The notes under the pieces were generated by a model that was not told where the DNA came from, searched no databases, and worked only from the letters and a program-made list of their open reading frames with translations. Positions 53,539 to 61,448 of a stretch of 64,000 bases of DNA are shown here, piece by piece. The stretch covers positions 1-64,000 of the forward strand of contig DASXKV010000001.1 in NCBI GenBank assembly GCA_036496605.1. Direction: 5' to 3'. The translations under genes and the position numbers were made by a program. Each line of letters opens with the position of its first letter. Position 1 is the stretch's first letter. This DNA is from Gemmatimonadaceae bacterium (GTDB lineage: Bacteria; Gemmatimonadota; Gemmatimonadetes; Gemmatimonadales; Gemmatimonadaceae).

Positions 53539-54833
53539 GGCGCGCAACCGTTAGGCATTTCCTGACCCTCGTCACCGGTTTGGCGACGGCGTCGGGAGCG
53601 GCGTGCGCACGCCGCATCATCACCATGAGCAGTGGAACTGTCGAGCGATCGCCGCCGCGCAACGCGCGCAATGCCAGCGATCGCACGCTCCGTGTCGCGT
53701 TGGCGACGACGGGCAGTCCGACCCTCTCCGCCACTGGAGATTGGCAGCTGTATTCGGCTGTCGGCGATCGCCTCGTCGCGAGGGTTCCCTCCGGTGAGGC
53801 GTGGCGCGTGGAGCGCACCGGCACGCGACTCCGCGGCGTGGGGCCCGATGGCATCACGAGCACATGGCAGGCAGGAGGGCTCGTTGCCCGATCGAGCAGT
53901 GGCGCCCTCATCGCCGTCAACGGCAAGCGATATCGCGGCGAACTGCTCTTCCTGCAGGGCGACACCAGCATCACGATCGTGAATCGGGTTCGCATGGACG
54001 ATTACCTGCGCGGCGTCGTGCCTCTGGAAATCGGGACGCGAGACGCGCGTGACTCCGCGGCCGTACAAGCCCAGGCCGTCAGTGCTCGGAGCTACGCATA
54101 CGTGCACCTGGGCGGGACGTCGCCATCGCGGCCCTATGACGTCACCGCGAGCGTCAACGATCAGCTGTACGGAGGCGCTGACGCCGAAACCGGGGTGTCC
54201 AATGCAGCGGTAAACTCGACGCGCGGCCTCGTGTTGCAGTACGACGGCCGCGTCGTCAACGCACCGTATCACTCGGCGTGCGGAGGTTCCACCGCCGCGG
54301 CCGATGAAGTCTGGCGCACCTCGAGCGAACCGTATCTGCAAAGCGTGAGCGATCAGATTCCCGGTACCGAGCGCCTCTACTGCGACATCGCACCCCGCTT
54401 TCGCTGGACGCGAACGCTCGATGGACAAACGCTGCGTGCCGCACTCATTCGTTATCTCGGCACATACACGCAAACACCGGGCGGATATCCAGGCACCCCG
54501 CGTGACGTGCAGATCGATACACACACGCCGTCAGGGCGTGTCGGGACGCTCAAGATCGCGACCGATCGAGGGAACTACGTCCTCCGCGGCAACGACATTC
54601 GATATGTGCTCCGCGCGCCCGGCGGCGAGATTCTCAACAGCACTGCCTTCGAAATTCAGGTCACGACAGGTCGCGACGGTGCGATCTCGCAGCTCGTGTT
54701 GCGAGGTACCGGCTACGGCCATGGTGTAGGAATGTGCCAGTGGGGCGCGATTGGACGGGCGCGAGCAGGCCAGGATTTCCGCTCGATTCTGCGCACGTAC
54801 TATCCCGGAACGAGCGTTGGCCCGATCGACTAA
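53535..54833 (+). CDS. SpoIID/LytB-domain protein
   Basis: A 432-aa exported protein of the SpoIID/LytB family. A hydrophobic N-terminus (about 8-25, FLTLVTGLATASGAACA) acts as signal peptide or lipobox-like anchor. The SpoIID domain follows (about 140-400) with RMDDYLRGVVPLEIG, SARSYAYVHLGG, YHSACGGSTAAADEVW and the catalytic-region GTGYGHGVGMCQWGAIG. Family members are lytic transglycosylases acting on peptidoglycan; in Bacillus they serve sporulation, in non-sporulating diderms they act in cell-wall remodelling. GTG 53535 overlaps the hemL stop. One octamer copy is at 53549. Confidence 0.85.
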   Translation: MRRATVRHFLTLVTGLATASGAACARRIITMSSGTVERSPPRNARNASDRTLRVALATTGSPTLSATGDWQLYSAVGDRLVARVPSGEAWRVERTGTRLRGVGPDGITSTWQAGGLVARSSSGALIAVNGKRYRGELLFLQGDTSITIVNRVRMDDYLRGVVPLEIGTRDARDSAAVQAQAVSARSYAYVHLGGTSPSRPYDVTASVNDQLYGGADAETGVSNAAVNSTRGLVLQYDGRVVNAPYHSACGGSTAAADEVWRTSSEPYLQSVSDQIPGTERLYCDIAPRFRWTRTLDGQTLRAALIRYLGTYTQTPGGYPGTPRDVQIDTHTPSGRVGTLKIATDRGNYVLRGNDIRYVLRAPGGEILNSTAFEIQVTTGRDGAISQLVLRGTGYGHGVGMCQWGAIGRARAGQDFRSILRTYYPGTSVGPID

Positions 54834-54840
54834 GCGGTGG

Positions 54841-55491
54841 ATGAAAAGCCTGCTCGCGTTTTTTCTCCTGTTACCGTACTCGGCGCGCGCGCAGGACACT
54901 TCGTTCTTTCAGCGGGTCGGCCTCGATCGCCTGCAGTTCGTCTCGCTTGGTGTCTCGATGGGACGTGTCGCGCCGTCGCAGGTCGTGCCAACGCAGATCT
55001 ATGCGCTGAGCACCGATTACGGCGAGATCACGAGAAACTGGCGCGCCGTCATCGACGTCAGCTTTTGGGAGTCACGCTATACGGACGCTGCCGTTGGCGC
55101 TTTTCTCGATTCACTGCGCCATAGCGTGGTCGATCCGACGAGCGATTTCTCCCTGGCGAGTTCGCCTGTCCAAGTCTACGACGTCATTTTCAGCGCCGCC
55201 GCGCGGTGGCAAAGCTCGTCGGCGGTGGCGTTCCGGCCCTTCGCGGGCTTCGGAATCGCGGCTCACGTGGTCAACGCCGAGGGACGATTGATCAACGGTA
55301 CCTTTGTCGAGCGCGCCCTGGACAACGTTTCGACTGGGTTCTTCGGGAACGCCGGGATCCTCTTTCGTCCGTGGGGCCGCGTCGTCGTCGAAACCCAAGC
55401 ACGCGCCGACGTGTTGAGTGGATTCAGATCACTGCAGCTTCGCGCGGGAGCCTTGTACCTTTTCGGCCCGACTCGACGTGAGGAGCACTGA
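54841..55491 (+). CDS. Predicted outer-membrane beta-barrel protein
   Basis: A 216-aa exported protein with a signal peptide of about 18 residues (MKSLLAFFLLLPYSARAQ). The rest alternates polar and aromatic residues in strand-length segments (FVSLGVSMGRVAPSQVV, WRAVIDVSFWESRYT, FRPFAGFGIAAHVVNAEG, STGFFGNAGILFRPWGRV, RSLQLRAGALYLFGPTRR). It is likely a small barrel of unknown function. The ATG at 54841 is 7 bp after the SpoIID-like gene, so they may be co-transcribed. It resembles the 7442 protein in general type only. Confidence 0.65.
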   Translation: MKSLLAFFLLLPYSARAQDTSFFQRVGLDRLQFVSLGVSMGRVAPSQVVPTQIYALSTDYGEITRNWRAVIDVSFWESRYTDAAVGAFLDSLRHSVVDPTSDFSLASSPVQVYDVIFSAAARWQSSSAVAFRPFAGFGIAAHVVNAEGRLINGTFVERALDNVSTGFFGNAGILFRPWGRVVVETQARADVLSGFRSLQLRAGALYLFGPTRREEH

Positions 55492-55495
55492 CGAG

Positions 55496-56500
55496 ATGAA
55501 GGAGCGGGTTCGAATAGGAGTCATCGGTGCAGGTGCAATCGCGCAGCTAGCGCACCTGCCGGTTCTCTCGAAGATGCGAGGTGCCGAGCTCGCAGCCATC
55601 TGCGACAACGACCGCGCCAAGGCACGGGCGCTCGCGGATCGCTTTGGGATTCGCGATACGCTCAACGACATCGAGGATCTGCTCGAACTGCCCGATCTCG
55701 ATGCCGTGGTCGTGGCGACGCCGAATCACCTTCACGAGCCACACGTGCTGAGCGCGCTGGCGGCGAAGGTCAATGTGTTGTGCGAGCGACCGCTGGCGCT
55801 CAACGCGCGTGGCGTGGAGCGCATTCTCGCGGCGGCACAACGCGCGGGGAAAATGGTCCACGTCGCGAACAATCACCGATTCCGCACCGACGTGCAGGGA
55901 CTCGATCGGTTCGTTCGCGGCGGTGAGCTCGGGAAAATTACGGGTATCCGCGCTGGCGACTATCGATTGCAGCGTACGACAGAAGGCTGGCGGCTCCGTC
56001 GTCCCGAGGCGGGAGGCGGAGCATTTCTGGATCTCGGCGTTCCGCTCTTGGATCTCGCCCTATGGCTCACGGACTTCGGCGATCCCGTGCGCGTCGCCGC
56101 GCATATGGAGCGCGCGAAAGGTGCGAGCACCGTGGAGCAGGGGATGCTCGTTCAGATCACGTTTGCGAATGGGCTCGTCTTCGCGTGCGATGTGGCGAAC
56201 GACTACGTCGGTCAGGAAGAGCGCTGGTGGTTCGAGGTCATCGCGACGCGTGGGAGCGCGCGCATGGCGCCGCTTCGTGTTGTGAAAGATCTCAACGGTC
56301 GCGCGACCGACGTGTCACCGACGGGCGCTGCAGGCCGCGAGAGCGCATTCATTCAATCGTACCGAGCGGAGCTCGCGCATTTCGTCGCCGTCGTTCGTGA
56401 GGCGAGTCCGTACGAGCCGCCGACGGATCAGGTACGGCTGTTGAAGATCGTCGAGGCGGTGTACAAGTCGGCGGAAGAGGAGAAAGAGGTCAAACTGTAG
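55496..56500 (+). CDS. Gfo/Idh/MocA-family oxidoreductase
   Basis: A 334-aa NAD(P)-dependent oxidoreductase. The N-terminal Rossmann fold starts VRIGVIGAGAIAQLAHLPVL (dinucleotide motif GAGAIA). The conserved EKP-like loop reads VLCERPLALNARG, with Arg in place of the usual Lys. The C-terminal GFO_IDH_MocA C domain follows with GGAFLDLGVPLLDLALWL. Members act on sugars, inositols or other polyols; the substrate is unknown and the missing Lys makes dehydrogenase activity uncertain. It starts 4 bp after the barrel gene and ends at the small terminator-like hairpin before the convergent HD-GYP gene. Confidence 0.82.
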   Translation: MKERVRIGVIGAGAIAQLAHLPVLSKMRGAELAAICDNDRAKARALADRFGIRDTLNDIEDLLELPDLDAVVVATPNHLHEPHVLSALAAKVNVLCERPLALNARGVERILAAAQRAGKMVHVANNHRFRTDVQGLDRFVRGGELGKITGIRAGDYRLQRTTEGWRLRRPEAGGGAFLDLGVPLLDLALWLTDFGDPVRVAAHMERAKGASTVEQGMLVQITFANGLVFACDVANDYVGQEERWWFEVIATRGSARMAPLRVVKDLNGRATDVSPTGAAGRESAFIQSYRAELAHFVAVVREASPYEPPTDQVRLLKIVEAVYKSAEEEKEVKL

Positions 56501-56519
56501 TTGGTGGCCGACCACCAAC
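56500..56519 (+). terminator. Hairpin between convergent genes
   Basis: GTTGGTGG (56500-56507), loop CCGA, CCACCAAC (56512-56519) starts at the last base of the oxidoreductase gene. No U-run follows, but further CCACC repeats to about 56540 make this a small member of the GGTTGGTG-type family. It separates convergent genes. Confidence 0.5.
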
Positions 56520-56548
56520 CACCGATCACCAACCGCCAGCCCACACCG

Positions 56549-58462
56549 TCACGCGCCACCGTTCAGGAGCGCCAGATAGATCTTTGCCTCGATGAACGTC
56601 TGCAATAGATCTTCGTCGATCATTCCATCTCTCGCTTCTTCGGAGAGGATGTCGAGCGCACGCTCGGCGGGCACTGCTCGCTTGTAGGGACGGTCGGTGG
56701 CCGTGAGCGCGTCGAAGATGTCGGAGATCGTCATCATCCGCGTTTGGACTGGGATCTCCGCGCTCGTCACGCGACGAGGGTAGCCGCTTCCGTTCAGTTT
56801 CTCGTGGTGTCCGTAGGCGATTTCCGGAATGCGGCGCAATTCGCGCGTCCAGGGAATCTGTTCGAGAAAACGGAAGGTGTGCGTGACGTGCGATTCGATT
56901 TCGCGACGCTCGCGATCGTCGAGATTCCCCTTGCGAATCATGAGGAATCGGAGCTCTTCGTCGCCCAACAGCGGTCGTTCGATTCCCTCGAAGTCGATGT
57001 ACATCCGCTCGTTGATCTCCTTCAGCTCCTCGAAACTGCCTTCGGGCAAGATCGTCGGCTCGTTTGCCAGAACGATCGCGTCGAGGAACTGATTCAGCTC
57101 AGTCCGTCGCGTGCGCCGCAACTGCTCGAGCCGCGCGATGAACTCCTCGTACTGGGCCGTGCCGTGGGAGAGTAGATAATCGGCGCGCTCGCGCTCGAAC
57201 TGAAGGTCAGACCGCTGCAGCAGAAAGGCGAACCGGTGACGAATGACGTCGAGGTCCCATGGATAGAGCTTCTTCTGCTTGATGAGTACTTGCTCACGGA
57301 CGCCAACCTTCCCGAAGTCGTGGAGCAGTCCGGCGTAACGCAGCTCTCGCAGCTGTTCGCGCGTGAAGGAGAGTCCGCGATACGGGCCGATACCGCCGCG
57401 TGTCACCGCTTCCGCGAGACCCACCGTGAATGTCGCGACGCGCCCCGAGTGACCAGACGTCGTGGGATCCCGCTGCTCGATTGCCGTCACCGCCGCGGTC
57501 ACGAATCCCTCGAACAGACGCTCGATGTCTTCGTAGAGGAGACTGTTCTCGATGGCGACTGCCGCCTGTGAGGCCAGCGCGCTCACCAGCTCCACCGACT
57601 GCTGGTCGTAGGGAAGCACCTCGCGCTCGGTGATCTCCTTCGACGACAGCACCGTGCTCCGATCGCGCTTCCGGTTGATCAATTGCAGCACGCCGATGAT
57701 CTCGTCGCGGTGCGTTCGCAGCGGGATCACCAGCATCGATTTCGTGCGATATCCGAATTTGTCGTCGAAGCTGCGGTTCTGCCGGTACGAGACGTGGTGC
57801 GGCAGGAGATAGACATCCTCGATCACGAGTGGTTCGCCAGTGGCCGCTGTGTAGCCAGCCAGGCTCGAGTGATCGATCGGAACGGTAATCTCCGGGAACG
57901 GGAGATCCCTGAGTGAAAAGTTCTGCGAGAGGCGGAAGCGCAACGTGGTCGGCACGGCGCCGTTGTCGGCACGCTCGACGAGATAAAGCGATGCGGCGTC
58001 GCTCGACGTGATGCGACGCGCCTGTGTGAGGATCATCTCCAGCAGCGCGAGCAGATTTCGCTCCGTGGAGAGTGCGACCCCAACGCTCGTGAGCTCGGCG
58101 AGCTCGCGATGACGCATCGCACGCTCCTCGCGCGCCGCGAACGCGCCCACGAGGCTCACAGCGTGGCGGAACGCCCCTTGGAGGAGCGCGTGCATGGCGC
58201 CGGCTGGCGCATCGGCGGCGACGTAGCTCGTGAGCAGATCGATTGGGAATTGAGGACCGGGCTCCGCTTCTCCGGCCTCTCCGAAGCCCACGAGTGCGGC
58301 GACGCCCGCCAGCTCGGCCAGGCGGCGCCGGTCGTGCTCGGCGCGCTCGAGAAAATGCTGATCGACGAGAATGACGGTGGGGCGCGCTGGATCCAACTCT
58401 GCTGCCGCGGGCAGCGATGCGACGCGACGCACTTCGATGGCGTCGCTGTTGCCTAACGGCAA
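56549..58462 (-). CDS. GAF-HD-GYP phosphodiesterase
   Basis: A protein of about 637 aa if TTG 58462 is the start; the true start is unclear, since the frame has no ATG or GTG just upstream and RPLLIAPTG before it could still belong to the gene. An N-terminal degenerate receiver-like part (about 1-100) is followed by a GAF domain (about 120-310, ITSSDAASLYLVERADNG, LVIPLRTHRDEIIGVLQLIN). The C-terminal HD-GYP domain has HDFGKVGV and HHEKLNGSGYPR, expected to cut cyclic di-GMP. Between these two motifs lies a segment of roughly 150 residues that is much longer than usual. One octamer copy is at 58451. Confidence 0.82.
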   Translation of the reverse strand: MPLGNSDAIEVRRVASLPAAAELDPARPTVILVDQHFLERAEHDRRRLAELAGVAALVGFGEAGEAEPGPQFPIDLLTSYVAADAPAGAMHALLQGAFRHAVSLVGAFAAREERAMRHRELAELTSVGVALSTERNLLALLEMILTQARRITSSDAASLYLVERADNGAVPTTLRFRLSQNFSLRDLPFPEITVPIDHSSLAGYTAATGEPLVIEDVYLLPHHVSYRQNRSFDDKFGYRTKSMLVIPLRTHRDEIIGVLQLINRKRDRSTVLSSKEITEREVLPYDQQSVELVSALASQAAVAIENSLLYEDIERLFEGFVTAAVTAIEQRDPTTSGHSGRVATFTVGLAEAVTRGGIGPYRGLSFTREQLRELRYAGLLHDFGKVGVREQVLIKQKKLYPWDLDVIRHRFAFLLQRSDLQFERERADYLLSHGTAQYEEFIARLEQLRRTRRTELNQFLDAIVLANEPTILPEGSFEELKEINERMYIDFEGIERPLLGDEELRFLMIRKGNLDDRERREIESHVTHTFRFLEQIPWTRELRRIPEIAYGHHEKLNGSGYPRRVTSAEIPVQTRMMTISDIFDALTATDRPYKRAVPAERALDILSEEARDGMIDEDLLQTFIEAKIYLALLNGGA

Positions 58463-58530
58463 CCCCTTCGTTGCGCGGCCGGTCGGTGCGATGAGCAGTG
58501 GTCGTGCGGCAGGGGTACTTAACGAACTTG

Positions 58531-58561
58531 TCGCCGGCGACCTGGTATAGATCGCCGGCGA
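58531..58561 (-). terminator. Paired TCGCCGGCGA element
   Basis: TCGCCGGCGA occurs twice (58531-58540 and 58552-58561) with 11 bp between. As each copy is its own reverse complement, the two can pair in a 10-bp stem. It follows the CsgG-like gene (transcribed leftward, stop at 58584) and may end its transcript. No U-run. Confidence 0.5.
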
Positions 58562-58583
58562 TTGAGAAACTTTCGACGCGCGA

Positions 58584-59375
58584 TCAGTACCCAGGTTTCT
58601 GGACCTTGGCCAGATTCTGCTGCGCGGGACCGAAGTCCGGGAATTTCTCGAGCACCGCGCGATACAACTCTGCGGCTCTCTGCCGATTGCCGTTGTCTTG
58701 CTCGTCGAGCGCCTTGGAGTAGAGTAGGGCGGTCTTGACGTCCAGCTTCCGCGACTTCGCCGGCACGTTCTGCGCGACCTGCGTCGCCGCCGCCTGACGC
58801 CCTGTCTGCTTCGTGGCCGATGCATCGCCAACGCTCGCCGGCTTCTTCTCCGCATCACCCGTTCGAACGGGAGCTGGCAGCTTGAGCTCCGTGTTCAGCT
58901 TGGTGGAGAGCTGGCCGACGAGCCCCAGCACGTCATCGCCCTTGCTCTGCAGCTTTACCGGATTGGTGATCGCGCCGGTCTCGACGTTGATGACCCGCGA
59001 CGTCACGAGCAACGTACCCTTTCCGTCGCTCATGAAACCGCCCGTGATCATGTACTGGGCCCCGAGCAGCTTGCCCAGGCGCACGGCGGTCTGTGGATCG
59101 ATGCTCTTCGATTGTACGAGCGATTGCTCCTGCAGGATCGACTGAAGGCGATCGCGCTCGACGACGCGCATGGCGCCGTTCGAGGCCATGTCCGTGATGA
59201 GCAGATCGGCAATTCCTTTCCCGAGGCCTTCGAAGTCCGCGCGATCCTTGCCAAACGAGTTGTTATCGAAGTACAACACTGCCACGACGGGAGTATTCGC
59301 CTGCGCGATAGCAATAGTGGGTGCGCCGATCAGCGCTATCGCGGCGATCCACGTCGTCGACGTCCGTGCTCTCAT
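58584..59375 (-). CDS. CsgG/HfaB-like exported protein with TPR-type tail
   Basis: A 263-aa protein with a signal peptide (about 1-25, TWIAAIALIGAPTIAIAQ). The CsgG-like domain (about 28-150) has VAVLYFDNNSFGKDRADFEG, GIADLLITDMASNGAMRVVE and RDRLQSILQEQSL, as in the curli-secretion lipoprotein family and in FlgT-like domains. A low-complexity linker (about 165-200) leads to a short helical tail with one TPR-like unit (NGNRQRAAELYRAVLEKFPD). There is no lipobox Cys, so it is not a CsgG channel in the strict sense; it may sense or bind periplasmic components. Confidence 0.75.
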   Translation of the reverse strand: MRARTSTTWIAAIALIGAPTIAIAQANTPVVAVLYFDNNSFGKDRADFEGLGKGIADLLITDMASNGAMRVVERDRLQSILQEQSLVQSKSIDPQTAVRLGKLLGAQYMITGGFMSDGKGTLLVTSRVINVETGAITNPVKLQSKGDDVLGLVGQLSTKLNTELKLPAPVRTGDAEKKPASVGDASATKQTGRQAAATQVAQNVPAKSRKLDVKTALLYSKALDEQDNGNRQRAAELYRAVLEKFPDFGPAQQNLAKVQKPGY

Positions 59376-59400
59376 CTCTCTTTCCTCCTGACCGGTTCGC

Positions 59401-60273
59401 TCAAACCAGCAGCGTCATTCCCTCCGCCGCCGCCAAAACTTCGAGAGTACCACCTCGGCGCGCGGCAAGTGCGCGACACTCGTCCACACGCCGATCCACT
59501 TCGTCGTCACTCCGCTCGGGCTTGTGGTGATAGAGCACGAGCTGCTCTACCTCAGCCTCCAGCGCCAACTCGACTGCCTCGTTGTACGTCGAATGTCCCC
59601 AGCCGCGAAAATGATCATACTCCTCCGCGGTGTACATGGTGTCGTGCACCAGGACACTTGCGTCACGAACGAACTCGACGAGCCCATCGCGCCAGGCTTC
59701 GCGTCGGTCGTACTTGGCGCCTGGCCCGAGCTCATTGTCCGAGATGTAAACAAGAGGACGATTTCCGTCGCTCTGCTCGGTAAATCGGTACCCAAGGGCG
59801 CCGCCTGGATGCCTGACTTGATAGGCGCGCACTTCGTAACCGTTTCCTTGACGGCATTCGTCTGCGATTTCGGAGAAGTTGATGGTGGCGTTCAATTCCT
59901 CGAACGCGACCGGGAAAACCACGGGCGACATCTGGTCACGGACGACGCGGCCGATATCGGTTTGGAGTGCCTTGGCGCCCCAGATCGTGAAGTGATTTCC
60001 ACGCTGAAAAATGGGACCAAAAAAGGGTATTCCCTGGATGTGATCCCAGTGAGCGTGGGTCAGGAAGATGTCGCCGGCGATTGGCGCGCCGTTCGCGCGC
60101 GAGATGAGGGAGCGTCCGAGCTCTCGAATTCCGGTGCCGGCATCGAGGATGATGAGCCATCCTTCCGAGGTCCGCACTTCAACGCAGGGGGTGTTACCCC
60201 CGTAGCGGACCGTGTCGCGCCCCGGCGTCGGGATCGAGCCCCGCGTCCCCCAAAATTGTAGTCGCAAGCTCAT
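59401..60273 (-). CDS. MBL-fold metallo-hydrolase
   Basis: A 290-aa metallo-beta-lactamase-fold enzyme. LQFWGTRGSIPTPG is near the start and the metal motif H-x-H-x-D-H is in FLTHAHWDHIQGIPFFGP (about 73-90). Later ligands are in YQVRHPGGALGYRF, SVLVHDTMYTAEEY and GWGHSTYNEAVELA. It resembles the phosphodiesterase/RNase Z-like group that hydrolyses cyclic nucleotides or phosphoesters. The gene lies downstream of the Crp/Fnr gene on the same strand, and a CRP-like box is 79 bp before its start, so its expression may be set by that regulator. Confidence 0.85.
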   Translation of the reverse strand: MSLRLQFWGTRGSIPTPGRDTVRYGGNTPCVEVRTSEGWLIILDAGTGIRELGRSLISRANGAPIAGDIFLTHAHWDHIQGIPFFGPIFQRGNHFTIWGAKALQTDIGRVVRDQMSPVVFPVAFEELNATINFSEIADECRQGNGYEVRAYQVRHPGGALGYRFTEQSDGNRPLVYISDNELGPGAKYDRREAWRDGLVEFVRDASVLVHDTMYTAEEYDHFRGWGHSTYNEAVELALEAEVEQLVLYHHKPERSDDEVDRRVDECRALAARRGGTLEVLAAAEGMTLLV

Positions 60274-60281
60274 TGCGTACC

Positions 60282-60328
60282 GCCTTGGCGCGCGACCGAC
60301 ACGATGTCGGCATCGAACGCGCCAAGGC
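60282..60328. other. Nested hairpin upstream of the MBL-fold gene
   Basis: An 11-bp outer stem GCCTTGGCGCG (60282-60292) with CGCGCCAAGGC (60318-60328) contains an inner stem CCGACA (60296-60301), loop CGA, TGTCGG (60305-60310). It lies between the Crp/Fnr gene and the MBL-fold start and would be part of the 5' leader of the latter. Confidence 0.6.
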
Positions 60329-60351
60329 TAGGAAGGCTGTCACGACACCCC

Positions 60352-60367
60352 CGTGACAGTTATCACA
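60352..60367. promoter_or_regulatory. CRP-like binding site
   Basis: CGTGACAGTTATCACA fits the CRP/FNR-family consensus TGTGA-N6-TCACA at all but the first base. It sits just after the Crp/Fnr stop codon and 79 bp before the MBL-fold start, overlapping a stem CTGTCACG/CGTGACAG (60337-60359). It may be a binding site for the neighbouring regulator. Confidence 0.45.
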
Positions 60368-60369
60368 GC

Positions 60370-61059
60370 TTACATGCGGACTTGCGCCCGCTGCTCGAGG
60401 GCGGATCGATCGGCAAGAGCGATGCGACGGCGCTCGACGGTGATCCAGCCGGCGTCCTGGAAATCCTTCATCGCGCGTGACACCGTCTCGCGGCTGGCGC
60501 CAATCATTTGCGCGATGGTCTGGTGGGTTAGCGTTTTCTCAATTGCGTTCGTGCCGCTCTCCTCGGCAAGGTCGAGCAGGAGCCGGGCGATCCGCCCCGG
60601 GACATCGAGGAGAACCAGCCCGCCGATCTTATCGTCTGCCCGGCGCAACCGGCGGGACAATTCGGTGAGCAGCGACCACGCGACGCTCGGCGAGGATTCG
60701 ACTCGCTTGCGAAAATCCTCACGACGCAATACGAGCAGGTTCGAGTCTTCCATGGCGATGACGTGCGCGGAGCGCGGCCGGTCATCGATGAGTGAGAGCT
60801 CACCGAAGTATTCGCCGACGCCGAGCACGCCAAGAATCACCTCGCGGCCATCTTCGCCGATGAGAACGACCTTCACGCGGCCGTCGCGCACGACGAATAA
60901 CGAGTCGCCGGGATCATCTTCGAAGAGAATGACGCTTCCCTTCGGATACGACTTCTCGCGCGTCACCTCGGCGAAGCGTTCGAGCTCGACGCGATCGAGT
61001 CCGTTGAACAGCGGAACCGTCGCCAGAAAATCGACGTTCTGAGTGGTCACCTGGCTCAC
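60370..61059 (-). CDS. Crp/Fnr-family transcriptional regulator
   Basis: A 229-aa regulator. The cNMP-binding domain spans about 15-135 ([58 protein letters not shown]) and has the [12 protein letters not shown] pattern of the ligand pocket (G-E-L and R-S). A long helix and a winged HTH follow (about 150-225) with [20 protein letters not shown]. There is no N-terminal Cys cluster, so it is not an FNR oxygen sensor. cAMP or a related ligand is likely but unproven. It starts divergent from rpmE, with 173 bp between. Confidence 0.9.
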   Translation of the reverse strand: MSQVTTQNVDFLATVPLFNGLDRVELERFAEVTREKSYPKGSVILFEDDPGDSLFVVRDGRVKVVLIGEDGREVILGVLGVGEYFGELSLIDDRPRSAHVIAMEDSNLLVLRREDFRKRVESSPSVAWSLLTELSRRLRRADDKIGGLVLLDVPGRIARLLLDLAEESGTNAIEKTLTHQTIAQMIGASRETVSRAMKDFQDAGWITVERRRIALADRSALEQRAQVRM

Positions 61060-61167
61060 GAGGACTCCGTCGGACGCGAAGAAACGGTGGACTTGATGCG
61101 GGCGCTCTGGCCGGGCCGAAGTTACGCGCGCCGAGGGCCGGTGTCAAACTTCCAACCCATTGTCGGC

Positions 61168-61197
61168 TTGTCTTTTACGCTAATGACCGGATATATT
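61168..61197 (+). promoter_or_regulatory. Sigma-70-type promoter candidate for rpmE
   Basis: TTGTCT (61168-61173), an 18-bp gap and TATATT (61192-61197) resemble -35 and -10 boxes; the region is more AT-rich than its surroundings. Transcription would start about 61204, with rpmE at 61233. Confidence 0.45.
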
Positions 61198-61232
61198 TCG
61201 CAGCTGTTTCATCCCGTACATCGAGGTTCGCA

Positions 61233-61439
61233 ATGAAAACCGATATCCATCCCGAGTACCATACGGCGACTGTAAAGTGCGCCTGCGGCAATACGTTCCA
61301 GACTCGATCGACTCAGGCCGAGATTCACACGGACGTCTGCTCGCAGTGTCACCCGTTCTTTACAGGCAAGCAGCGCCTGGTAGATACTGCCGGACGCGTC
61401 GAGCGGTTCAGGCAGAAATTCGGCAAGCAGTCGAGCTGA
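61233..61439 (+). CDS. rpmE: 50S ribosomal protein L31 (zinc form)
   Basis: A 68-aa L31 of the zinc-binding (C+) type. It begins [20 protein letters not shown], with Cys at about 16 and 18, and a second pair in [14 protein letters not shown] (about 36-39). The conserved basic end ([12 protein letters not shown]) follows. The TGA stop at 61437-61439 is in the same frame as the next gene, prfA, and the prfA frame begins within a few bases. Confidence 0.93.
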   Translation: MKTDIHPEYHTATVKCACGNTFQTRSTQAEIHTDVCSQCHPFFTGKQRLVDTAGRVERFRQKFGKQSS

Positions 61440-61448
61440 GGCTCGATC

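Noticed and set aside
60370-61059. FNR-type oxygen sensor
   Set aside because: The N-terminus lacks the cysteines that bind an Fe-S cluster.
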